From JALZCH01 sp036387315 (GTDB lineage Bacteria; Acidobacteriota; Blastocatellia; Pyrinomonadales; Pyrinomonadaceae): a stretch of DNA of 64,000 nt. The notes under the pieces are model-generated. The model was not told the DNA's origin. It made no database searches and saw only the letters and a list, made by a program, of their open reading frames with translations. Of this stretch, positions 1 through 8,600 are shown one piece after another. Made by a program: the position numbers and the translations under genes. The DNA lies in contig DASVTY010000084.1 of NCBI GenBank assembly GCA_036387315.1, positions 123,817-187,816 of the forward strand, read 5' to 3'. Position 1 is the first letter of the stretch. Every line of letters begins with the position of its first letter.

Positions 1-315
1 TAGCGCAGGACGATAACCGAGATTTTTGAAAATTTCGGTTATCGTCTCGGCATCACCGATTTCGGTTTCGTATTCGATTTGCTGTTTGACGGCGGATTCG
101 GAAGGTTGCCGCTGTTTGTACGTTAAAATGATTTTCTTTTCTGTTTTTCTGACTCGCAGCGCGGCGTTTTTATAATTGAGAAAACCGCCGCCGAACAAAA
201 TGTTTTCTTCAAAATCCTCGCCTTCAAAATGAGCGCCGATTTCCGCCAAACGCCGCAAAACCGTTTCGCGCTCGTCCTTTGTCAAACGATATTTTTTCTC
301 GATTTCGATTGCCAT
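1..315 (-). CDS. CYTH domain protein (adenylate cyclase class IV / thiamine triphosphatase superfamily), 3' end outside window
   Basis: The 105 visible residues begin MAIEIEKKYRL, the ExExK signature of the CYTH superfamily, whose members act on triphosphate substrates in a beta-tunnel. Further charged strands follow (ALRVRKTEKKIILTYKQ, then IEYETEI), as expected for tunnel walls with alternating basic and acidic residues. The ATG lies 6 bp after the stop of the ABC permease on the same strand, with a weak purine-rich leader, so it probably belongs to the same operon. The gene runs off the window edge, so its full length and exact activity (cyclase, ThTPase or inorganic triphosphatase) cannot be told. 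The family call is firm; the substrate is unknown. Confidence 0.8.
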   Translation of the reverse strand, partial: MAIEIEKKYRLTKDERETVLRRLAEIGAHFEGEDFEENILFGGGFLNYKNAALRVRKTEKKIILTYKQRQPSESAVKQQIEYETEIGDAETITEIFKNLGYRPAL

Positions 316-321
316 TTCGCC

Positions 322-1665
322 CTAAGCCTGCCGAATCCATTTTAGCACTTCGGGAATCGTCGCCTTTTTGCCGTACATCAGCATTCCGACTCGATAAGCG
401 CGCGCCGCAATCCAGACGAGCGCGAAAATCGCCGCCAGATTGAGCAAAATCGAGAGCAAAATCTGCCACAGCGGAGGCGTTTGAATAGCCAAACGAACGG
501 GCATCACAATCGGGGATACAAACGGCAGGATTGAGAGCCAGAAAGAGAAATCCGAATTCGGGCTGCGAATTACGGGAAACGCCGAATAAAGCGCCATCAA
601 AAGCAGTAAAATCGGCGGAAACGCGAGCTGTCCGCCTTCCTGAACGGTCGTTACCATCGAACCGATCAGAGCGTAGATTGTCGCGTAAGTAAAAAATCCC
701 AAAATAAAAAAGATGAACAATCCGATGACGAAAACCGGCGAAAGATGCGGAAAAGTAATGTCAACGCCGCTGCGCTGAAGCTGCGCAAAACCATAAACTC
801 CCAAAATCGCGGCGGAAACAACCCAGATTCCGAGCTGCGTCAAAGCGACCAGACCGACGCCGACCAGCTTGCCCATCATCAACGTAAAAGGGCGCGCCGA
901 AGAAAACAAAATCTCGGCAATTCTGGTTTCTTTTTCCTCGACGACCGCGCCCAAAATCGTCTGCCCGTAAATCGCCAAAACGAGATAAATCAGTAAACCG
1001 ACGACAAAAACGAGCCAAAAGCTCTCGCCCGAATCAGCCGAAACTCCGGTTTCCGTGACGCGCTTTGAAGTCAGATTTATTTCGCGGTTGATGTCCTGCA
1101 ATTTTTCCCGGCTTAAATTCGACTCCGCCATTCTGACTTCGCGGACGGCGTTATTCAAAGCGTCTTCGATTCTGGCTTGAGCAATAAAATCCGAAGTGTT
1201 CCGGGCGAAAAGCTGAAAATCGCCTTGCTGGAAATTGGGCGGAATGACGACGTAAACATCCAGGCTCTGGTCAATCAAACGTCCGTCAAGCTCACGGCGG
1301 ATTTGTTCGACCGATTTATCGCCGATTTTGACTTCCTCAATCAGAAATTTTCCGCCCATTTGCTCAGCAGCTTTCCGGGCTTGTTCCTGCTGCGATTGAT
1401 TGACGCTGTTTACCATCACGTCGCGCGAGTTTTGCTGCTCGCGTTTTTTTCCGGTTAAAAGCGACGCGGAAATTGGCGTGAAAAGTTTGCCGCTCTGATC
1501 AACAATTCCGACGCGCACGGCGTCGCCTTCAATCGAAAAAATCAGCGCCGGAACGACCATAAAACCGATTGACATCAACGGCGCGAGCAGCGTCCCGATA
1601 ATAAAAGTTTTCGCCCAAACGAGCTTTAAATATTCGCGTTTGACGACAGCCAGAAATTTACGCAT
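322..1665 (-). CDS. ABC-2 type transporter permease (NatB-like)
   Basis: This is a 447-residue integral membrane protein. An N-terminal transmembrane segment (about residues 19-45) is followed by a large, mainly hydrophilic extracytoplasmic region (about 50-215) and then about five more hydrophobic segments to the C-terminus. That topology is typical of ABC-2 permeases of the NatB/YhaP group that export small molecules or ions. The stretch VVEEKETRIAEILFSSARP (about residues 242-260) matches the conserved cytoplasmic coupling helix of this family. The start codon overlaps the end of the ATPase gene by 8 nt, showing translational coupling. The substrate is unknown. Confidence 0.88.
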   Translation of the reverse strand: MRKFLAVVKREYLKLVWAKTFIIGTLLAPLMSIGFMVVPALIFSIEGDAVRVGIVDQSGKLFTPISASLLTGKKREQQNSRDVMVNSVNQSQQEQARKAAEQMGGKFLIEEVKIGDKSVEQIRRELDGRLIDQSLDVYVVIPPNFQQGDFQLFARNTSDFIAQARIEDALNNAVREVRMAESNLSREKLQDINREINLTSKRVTETGVSADSGESFWLVFVVGLLIYLVLAIYGQTILGAVVEEKETRIAEILFSSARPFTLMMGKLVGVGLVALTQLGIWVVSAAILGVYGFAQLQRSGVDITFPHLSPVFVIGLFIFFILGFFTYATIYALIGSMVTTVQEGGQLAFPPILLLLMALYSAFPVIRSPNSDFSFWLSILPFVSPIVMPVRLAIQTPPLWQILLSILLNLAAIFALVWIAARAYRVGMLMYGKKATIPEVLKWIRQA

Positions 1666-2584
1666 TGACGTTTCGCTCCCCCACTTTTTCGATAAAAATG
1701 TCGTTCAAGCTTGGCTCGATTAATTCAAACTTGGAGATTGTCGCGCCCGATTCGATTAAATTTTTCAACAGAATTTGTGGATTAGCATTTTCCTGCAGCA
1801 AAATTTCCAGCTCGTCGGAATGTTCGATAACTTTTGCCACCAAATTTTTGTCGTTTAAAACGCCGTTTCCGCCTACAACGCGAATCGCTACGAGATTACG
1901 GGTAAAGCTGGATTTAACTTCGCGCAATGGTCCGCCGAGAACCATTTTCGAGCGATTGATTAAAATAATGTCGTCGCACAAACGTTCGGCTGTTTCCATC
2001 AGGTGAGTCGAGAAAATAATCGTTTTCCCGGCGGCTTTTAATTCCAGCACGATTTCGATTAAAAGCTCGACATTAACTGGATCGAGACCGGAAAACGGCT
2101 CGTCCAGGACGATCAAATCCGGGTCGTGCAAAACGGCGGAAATAAACTGGATTTTCTGCTGCATTCCCTTCGACAAATCAGAGGCTTTTTTCGTTTTCCA
2201 ATCTTTTAAACCGACACGTTCGAGCCAAAAATTCATTCGCTCATCCGCTTGTTTGGCGGGGAGATTTTTGAGCGCGGCGAAATAGCGAAGCTGGTCAACG
2301 ATTCGCATTTTGCGGTACAGCCCGCGCTCTTCCGGCAGATAACCGATTCGGTCTTGCAGCGACGGCGAGACTCCGCGCTCGCCGTACAATTCAATTTCGC
2401 CCGTATCCGGCGCGGTGATTCCGACAATCATTCGGATGGTCGAAGTTTTGCCCGCGCCGTTTGGACCTAAAAAACCAAAGATTCGTCCGGCGCGGACATT
2501 TAAACTTAAATTATCAACAGCCGTAAAATCGCCGTAGCGCTTGGTTACATTTTCTAAACGAAGCGTGATTTCCTGTTCGTTCAT
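1658..2584 (-). CDS. ABC transporter ATP-binding protein with DUF4162 tail
   Basis: A 308-residue nucleotide-binding subunit. Walker A is GPNGAGKTS (about residues 40-48), the signature is LSKGMQQK, Walker B is LIVLDEP and the switch histidine lies in STHLMET. The roughly 75 C-terminal residues resemble the DUF4162 domain found on NatA-type ATPases that partner ABC-2 permeases. It is first in a minus-strand operon with the permease (8-nt overlap) and the CYTH gene. It powers the neighbouring exporter; the cargo cannot be read from sequence. Confidence 0.92.
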   Translation of the reverse strand: MNEQEITLRLENVTKRYGDFTAVDNLSLNVRAGRIFGFLGPNGAGKTSTIRMIVGITAPDTGEIELYGERGVSPSLQDRIGYLPEERGLYRKMRIVDQLRYFAALKNLPAKQADERMNFWLERVGLKDWKTKKASDLSKGMQQKIQFISAVLHDPDLIVLDEPFSGLDPVNVELLIEIVLELKAAGKTIIFSTHLMETAERLCDDIILINRSKMVLGGPLREVKSSFTRNLVAIRVVGGNGVLNDKNLVAKVIEHSDELEILLQENANPQILLKNLIESGATISKFELIEPSLNDIFIEKVGERNVNA

Positions 2585-2711
2585 TTTTTTATTATGCCGT
2601 TTTTAGGCAAGCGAGACCTCAAAATCCGTCTTTCCGCCGGAGATTGTCAAGTCCGGGCGTTTTGTTGTAGTTTCAGGGCGTCCGGTTAGTACATACGAAG
2701 GAAAATATAAA

Positions 2712-3245
2712 ATGTTAAAAAAGTTTTGTTTCTTGCTTTCCATACTTTTGTTTGTTGGCGGCGCTGCTGCGTTCGCGCAAAAAGCCAAACCGCAGGCGGG
2801 CGATAAAAAACCGCGCAATGTCGTTGATTTTTTATTGCTTCTGCCGAAAAATTACATCGGTAATTATACAGTTGCCGCGCGCCAAAAGTATTTAAAAGAA
2901 AACGGCACGACCGACGCCGCGAACGGTTATCTGGAATTTGGCGGAACCGGGGAAAACGATTCGTTTGTCGTGGTTGCAATATTCAAAAAAGATGACGGAA
3001 ATTATCTGATAACGACTTCGGCTTCGGGCGCAAACGGGCAAAAGTATTATTTTCTCGATTATGACGGAAAGAAATTTGTTGACGCGGCGAAACGAGTTTT
3101 GCCAGCCGATTTCGGGATAAATAAATTTCACAACGGTTACAATTGCGAGCTGCCGCGTTTTAACCGAACGATTAACTGCCGCGACAGCAACGAAGGCAAG
3201 CTGACTTATCTCGGCTGGACGGGCAAGGAATTCGTTATCGAATAA
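2712..3245 (+). CDS. Secreted protein of unknown function
   Basis: The 177-residue product opens with a clear signal peptide (MLKKFCFLLSILLFVGGAAAFA, cleavage after AFA). The mature part is rich in Tyr, Asn and Gly with alternating polar/hydrophobic strands, so it is probably a small beta-rich periplasmic or secreted protein. A purine-rich AGGAAA lies about 8 nt upstream of the ATG. It is divergent from the ABC operon. I do not recognise the family. Confidence 0.72.
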   Translation: MLKKFCFLLSILLFVGGAAAFAQKAKPQAGDKKPRNVVDFLLLLPKNYIGNYTVAARQKYLKENGTTDAANGYLEFGGTGENDSFVVVAIFKKDDGNYLITTSASGANGQKYYFLDYDGKKFVDAAKRVLPADFGINKFHNGYNCELPRFNRTINCRDSNEGKLTYLGWTGKEFVIE

Positions 3246-3271
3246 CATTAATTTCAGTCACGGGGTAAAAG

Positions 3272-3402
3272 ATTTTCACCGCCGAGACGCGGAGAGATCA
3301 AAACACAAGAAAACAGTGGTGGAAATTTCATCCATCTTCTCTTTACCGCCCTTTCGACTTTTCTTTTTCTTAACTCGGCGTCTCCGCGTCTTGGCGGTTC
3401 AT
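3272..3402. repeat. Inverted pair of interspersed repeats (CCGAGACGCGGAGA type)
   Basis: The arm at about 3279-3298 (ACCGCCGAGACGCGGAGAG) and the arm at about 3374-3397 (CTCGGCGTCTCCGCGTCTTGG) are near-complementary and could pair as a long hairpin in the 3' region between two convergent genes. A related string (GCGTCTCCGCGTCGGC) recurs inside the coding region at about 26594-26610. I see no gene between the arms. It may serve as a transcription stop or be a dispersed repeat; its function is not known. Confidence 0.6.
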
Positions 3403-3430
3403 TTTTTCTTATCCAAAGTTCAATTAAAAC

Positions 3431-4174
3431 CTAAATTCCGAACAGCATTTTGACGCCCGCGACGATTAAAACAATCGCCAAAAGTCGCCGAATCATCGGA
3501 TTTCCGAGTCGTCGGCTGCCAAGTTCGGAACCGATAAATCCTCCGGCGACCGCCGCAATTGCCCAATATGGAATTTGCGGAGGCAAAGTTGGAATCGCGG
3601 AAATTTGTCCCAACAGACCGGCGATTGAGTTAAAGAAAATAAACATCGCCGAAATGCCCGACGCTTTTTTGGTCTCCGCCCAATGAGTGAAAATCAAAAG
3701 CGGACTCAGGAAAATTCCGCCGCCGACTCCGGTTAATCCCGAAAGCAAACCAATTAAAATTCCGAGAACGATTGCCAGCCAGAGCGGAAACTTACGGGTT
3801 TCTTCCGCGGTCACGTTTTGGGTGTCAATAAAAAATCTTGCCGCCGCAAACAACAAAACCGCACCGATTATCGGTTTATAAATTTGCGTCGGAAGCTGGA
3901 TTGCGCCGCCGATGAACGCAAACGGAATCGCGGGTAGCCCGAAACAAAGAAACGTGCGCCAATCAAACGCTCCGACGCGATAAAATTTGACGGTGGCGAT
4001 TGCGGCGACCAGAATGTTTAAAACCAGCGCGGTCGGTTTCATCGTCGCCGCAGAAACGCCGAACAAAGCCATCGCCGCCAAATAACCGCTCGCTCCGGCG
4101 TGACCGACGGACGAATATAAAATCGCTGCCGCAAAAATCAAAACGGTTAGAAAAATTACGCTTTGCGTTTCCAT
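3431..4174 (-). CDS. TauE/SafE family sulfite exporter-like permease
   Basis: A 247-residue protein with eight predicted hydrophobic segments in two halves. The paired motifs GHAGASGYLA (N-terminal half) and TGVGGGIFLSPLL (C-terminal half) are the hallmark glycine motifs of the TauE/SafE (DUF81) family, which exports small organic or sulfur anions. Length matches the family. It ends 2 bp before the start region of serA upstream on the same strand, so it is probably cotranscribed with it. The substrate is unknown. Confidence 0.88.
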   Translation of the reverse strand: METQSVIFLTVLIFAAAILYSSVGHAGASGYLAAMALFGVSAATMKPTALVLNILVAAIATVKFYRVGAFDWRTFLCFGLPAIPFAFIGGAIQLPTQIYKPIIGAVLLFAAARFFIDTQNVTAEETRKFPLWLAIVLGILIGLLSGLTGVGGGIFLSPLLIFTHWAETKKASGISAMFIFFNSIAGLLGQISAIPTLPPQIPYWAIAAVAGGFIGSELGSRRLGNPMIRRLLAIVLIVAGVKMLFGI

Positions 4175-4176
4175 TT

Positions 4177-5412
4177 TTAATACAAAACTCTGGTTTTGAT
4201 TGTGCCTTTGACGGCTTTTAGAATTTCAAACGCTTCGCCGGAAAGCTGGGTGTCAACATCCACAATAACGTAGCCGATTTCTTCGTTTGTTTTTAAATAT
4301 TGCCCCAAAATATTGATTCCGTGCGACGAAAGTCGCGAGTTGATTTCACCCAGAACGCCCGGCACGTTTTCGTGAATGTGCAAAATACGGTGCGCGTTTT
4401 CCTGCGGCGGCAGATTGACGGGCGGAACCGTGTGCGAGCCGTCAGAAGCGCCGGTTTCGAGATAATTTATCAATTTTGCGGTCACGTCCAAACCGATGCT
4501 GTGCTGCGCTTCTTCGGTCGAGCCGCCGATGTGCGGCGTTAAAATCACGTTCGGCAGATTTTGCAGAACGGTTTCAAATCGGTCGCCGTTTTTTTCGGGT
4601 TCTTCGGGAAAAACGTCCACGGCAGCGCCCGCAAGCAAGCCGTTTTCGAGGAAAAAGCGCAAAGCGTTTAAATCAACGACATCGCCGCGACTATAATTAA
4701 GCAGCAGACTTCCCTTCCGAAAATGTCTCAGCGTTTTGGCGTTAATCATATTTCGAGTCGCCGCGTTTGAAGGAACGTGCAGTGTAACGATGTCCGAATT
4801 TTTCAGCAACTCGTTTAAATCACGCACTTGTTTGGCGTTTCCATGCGGCAGTTTCGTCACGATGTCGTAATAAATCACATGCATTCCGAGAGCTTCCGCC
4901 ATCACCGAAACCTGCGAGCCGATGTTGCCGTAACCGATGATTCCCAGAGTTTTGCCGCGCAATTCGTAGCTCCCGGCGGCTTCTTTGAGCCATACGCCCT
5001 GATGCGCCGCCACGTTTTTATCCGCGATTCGGCGAATTAACATCACGCACAAACCGATAATTAGCTCTGCAACCGAGCGCGTGTTTGAATACGGCGCATT
5101 GAAAACCGCGACGCCTCGCCTCGTGGCGGCTTTCAAATTAACTTGATTGACGCCGATGCAAAAACAGCCGACGGCGAGCAGCCGGTCGGCGGCGGCGAGA
5201 ACGTTTTCCGAAATCTGCGTTTTCGAGCGAATGCCCAAAATATGCGTTCCTCGAATAGCTTCGATCAAATCCGGCTCGCCCAAAGCGCCGGAAAGTCTTT
5301 TGATTTCGGTGTAACCGCTTTGCCAAAATTCCTCAGCCGCCGAATCGGAGATATTTTCGACGAGCAGGACTTTTATTTTATTTCTCGGATAAGACGTTTC
5401 TCTGTTTTGCAT
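4177..5412 (-). CDS. serA: D-3-phosphoglycerate dehydrogenase with ACT domain
   Basis: Catalyses NAD-dependent oxidation of 3-phosphoglycerate, the first step of serine synthesis. The 411-residue form (ATG at 5412; a TTG three codons upstream is less likely) is the short E. coli-like type. The Rossmann motif GIIGYGNIGSQ lies near residue 155, the conserved SRGDVVD stretch and catalytic His (PHIGGSTEEAQ) follow, and the last 80 residues form an ACT domain that normally binds serine for feedback inhibition. The TauE/SafE gene follows directly on the same strand. Product assignment is firm; allosteric control is inferred from the ACT domain. Confidence 0.93.
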   Translation of the reverse strand: MQNRETSYPRNKIKVLLVENISDSAAEEFWQSGYTEIKRLSGALGEPDLIEAIRGTHILGIRSKTQISENVLAAADRLLAVGCFCIGVNQVNLKAATRRGVAVFNAPYSNTRSVAELIIGLCVMLIRRIADKNVAAHQGVWLKEAAGSYELRGKTLGIIGYGNIGSQVSVMAEALGMHVIYYDIVTKLPHGNAKQVRDLNELLKNSDIVTLHVPSNAATRNMINAKTLRHFRKGSLLLNYSRGDVVDLNALRFFLENGLLAGAAVDVFPEEPEKNGDRFETVLQNLPNVILTPHIGGSTEEAQHSIGLDVTAKLINYLETGASDGSHTVPPVNLPPQENAHRILHIHENVPGVLGEINSRLSSHGINILGQYLKTNEEIGYVIVDVDTQLSGEAFEILKAVKGTIKTRVLY

Positions 5413-5464
5413 ACAAACCAATAAATTCCCTGAACATTAAAAAATTTGATAATCCGCCGCAACT

Positions 5465-5552
5465 GTAAACTATCAACTTTCAACTATAAACTGTCCTGCA
5501 AAAAAGTTTTCTGCGAAACAGTTCAAAGTTGATAGTTGATAGTTGATAGTTT
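5465..5552. repeat. Heptanucleotide repeats arranged as an inverted pair
   Basis: The right arm holds three tandem GTTGATA units plus a partial unit (5528-5551). The left arm (5468-5491) is made of degenerate complementary units (AACTATCAACTTTCAAC). The two could form a long imperfect hairpin around about 35 bp. The unit length of seven is shared with the intragenic repeats elsewhere in the window. It lies between serA and the oxoglutarate dehydrogenase gene, with no coding potential. Confidence 0.7.
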
Positions 5553-5586
5553 GTCGTTTTTCGAGATCGCAAATAGTTTGGCAGAA

Positions 5587-5625
5587 GAAAAGCATTTCGA
5601 CTCAAACCCGGTCGAAATGCTTTTC
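5587..5625. terminator. Strong hairpin terminator downstream of the oxoglutarate dehydrogenase gene
   Basis: A perfect 15-bp stem (GAAAAGCATTTCGAC with its complement at 5611-5625) encloses a 9-nt loop. The T-rich 3' arm on the minus strand fits intrinsic termination about 70 bp after the stop codon at 5695. It can also fold on the plus strand. Confidence 0.8.
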
Positions 5626-5694
5626 TATTTCGGAAGATATTTAAAAATCAGTTTAATTTTATCCGATCAATCGCTCTGATTTTTCAACCGCATT

Positions 5695-8600
5695 TTAAGA
5701 GCTTGCCGGCGCGGCGTTGCGCGAAACTTCCGGTTCGCTCGCAGGCGAAATCTCGTCGGCGTCTTCGGCGAGCAGCGCTTCGTCAATCAATTTTTTCTGT
5801 TCAAGCTCGTGAATCACGTAAGAACCCGTCGCCGGAGAACCCGAAGCCGAGCGTCCGACATAACGCGGTTCGGCGTTCATCAAGCCTTTCAAACGGTCGG
5901 CGACGAAATGCCACCCGCCCATATTTTTCGGCTCTTCCTGACACCAAACAAGCTGATTGGCGTTTGGGTAAGCCGCGAAAATCTCTTTGAGCGCGGTGGT
6001 CGGAAACGGATAAAACTGTTCGAGTCTGACGATTGCTACTCGTTCATCATTGGCTTTTTCCCGAGCCGTCTGCAAATCGTAAAAGACTTTGCCGCTGCAA
6101 ACGACTATTCGTTTGACTTTTGCTTTGTCAGCGACGTGCGCGTCGTCAATCGCGGGGTGAAAACCGCCCGCGGTTAAATCCGCGACTGTCGAAGAAGCTG
6201 CCGGAAGTCTTAACAAGCTTTTCGGCGTCATCACAATGAGCGGGCGCACTCTTTCCTGTTTGACCTGTCGGCGCAGGAGGTGGAAATATTGCGCCGGAGT
6301 CGTCGGATAACAAACCTGCAAATTGTTTTCGGCGCAAAGCTGCAAATATCTTTCGAGACGCGCCGACGAATGTTCCGGTCCCTGACCTTCATAGCCGTGC
6401 GGAAGCAGCATTACGAGCCGGTTCGTCTGTCCCCATTTATCTTCCGAAGCCGCAATGTATTGGTCAATGATGACCTGCGCGCCGTTTGAAAAATCGCCGA
6501 ATTGCGCTTCCCACAAAACGAGCGCATTGTTTGCTTCGAGCGCGTAGCCGTATTCAAATCCGAGAACGCCCTGTTCGGAAAGCGAGCTGTCGAAAACCTG
6601 AAAAAGGGCGCGCGAGTTATTCTCCGAACGCATTTCTCCGAGCGGACACCATTTATCGCCCGTAAATGTGTCGTACATCAAAGCGTGGCGCTGCGAAAAT
6701 GTTCCGCGACCGGAATCCTGACCGCTCAGGCGAACCGGAAAACCTTCGAGAACGAGCGAGCCGAACGCGATTGCTTCGGCAAAGCCCCAATCCATCCCGA
6801 CTTCGCCCGCGCCCATTTTTGCGCGCCGCCCAAGCTGGCTGACCATTTTCGGGTTGATGTTAAAACCTTCCGGCACGAGCGAGATTTTATCCGCCACCGC
6901 GCGCACGGTTTCCGCCGTGACCGGGGTTTCAAAAACGTCCGAACCGTCTTCGTCAACAATCGGCGGTTTCATTTCGGCTTTGTGCGGTCTGGCGGAAACC
7001 AGATTTTTCGCGTTCGTTTGAATTTGTTCGTAACGCCCGACGACTTCCGCCGTCATTGTTTCCAAATCGGTTTCGGTAATTGTTTTTTCCCGAATTAATT
7101 GTTCGGCGTACAAATGCCGCACGCCCGGATGCGCTTTGACGCGGGCGTACATCAGCGGCTGCGTGTACGACGGTTCGTCGCCTTCGTTGTGTCCGAGACG
7201 GCGGAAACCGACGAGATCGAGAACCACGTCTTTGTTAAATTCCTGCCGGTATTCAAGCGCGATTTGCACCGCGCGGAAAGCGGCTTCCGGGTCGTCGCCG
7301 TTGATGTGGAAAATCGGCGTCTGCGTCATCTGCGCGATGTCGGTCGAATAAATCGTCGAGCGCGACGAATCGGGCGAAGTCGTAAAACCGATTTGGTTGT
7401 TGATGACGATGTGAATCGTGCCGCCGGTGCGATAGCCTTTTAAATCGGCAAGTTGCAAAGTTTCCATCACGATTCCCTGCCCGGCAAACGCCGCGTCGCC
7501 GTGCATCAAAATCGGCAGCGCGCGGTCAATCGCTTCCTCGCGCGGCAAAGATTCGCCGTGAATCAATCTGTCCTGAAGCGCGCGCGTCATTCCTTCGACG
7601 ACCGGATCAACAAATTCGAGATGCGAAGGGTTCGACGACAAATTTATCGTCACTGCTTTGCCCGCGATTTCTTTTTTGCCGATTGCGCCCTGGTGATATT
7701 TCACATCGCCTTCGTCGGCGGGAAACGCCGGGTGCGAAGAGCCTTCAAAGACTGTGAAAATGCGCTCAGCCATCGGGTTTTTGTCGAAATCTCCGACGAT
7801 GTTCGACAAAACGTTTAAGCGTCCGCGATGCGCCATTCCGACATAAAAATCGGTCACGCCGCGCGCCGATCCGGTTTTGACAAGCTGGTCGAGCATCGGA
7901 ATGACGGTTTCGCAGCCTTCGAGCGAAAAGCGTTTTTGTCCCAGATATTTTGTATGAAGGAATTTTTCAAACTGCTCGGCTTCGATCAATTTAAGCAGCA
8001 ATTCTTTTTTCGTTTCCGCAGAAAGCGGTTCGGTATCAACAAATTGGCGGCGAATGCGTTCGCGAATCCACGCTTTTTCTTCTTTTCTTTGAATATGGCG
8101 ATATTCCGTACCGACTTTTCCGCAGTAAGCGCGGCGCAGAATGTCCAGAATTTCGCGCAAAGTGGCGACTTCCGTCCCGTGCAGACCGCCCGAAATAAAT
8201 CGGCGGTCTAAATCCCAAACGGTCAGCCCGTAATCTTCCAATTCAAGCTCGGCTTCGCGCTGATGCGGCATCATATCTAGCGGATCAATATCGGCAATCA
8301 AATGCCCGCGCGTGCGATAAGCGTTGATTAATTCCAAAACTTTTGCCTGTTTGAGATTTTGCTCGCGCGCGTGGTCTGCGCCGAAAATCGCGGGGTTAAA
8401 ATCTTTCGCCCAGCGCAGCGGAGCGAAATGAATTCCCAAATCCGTGAAAATCTCGTCGTAAAAGTTATGCTCGCCGAGCAAAGATTGATGAATATGCGCG
8501 AGCAGAAGACCGCTTTCCGCGCCCTGAATAATGCGGTGATCGTAGGTCGAAGAGATGTTGATGATTTTCGAGATTCCGAGTTGCGACAATGCGGCATCGG

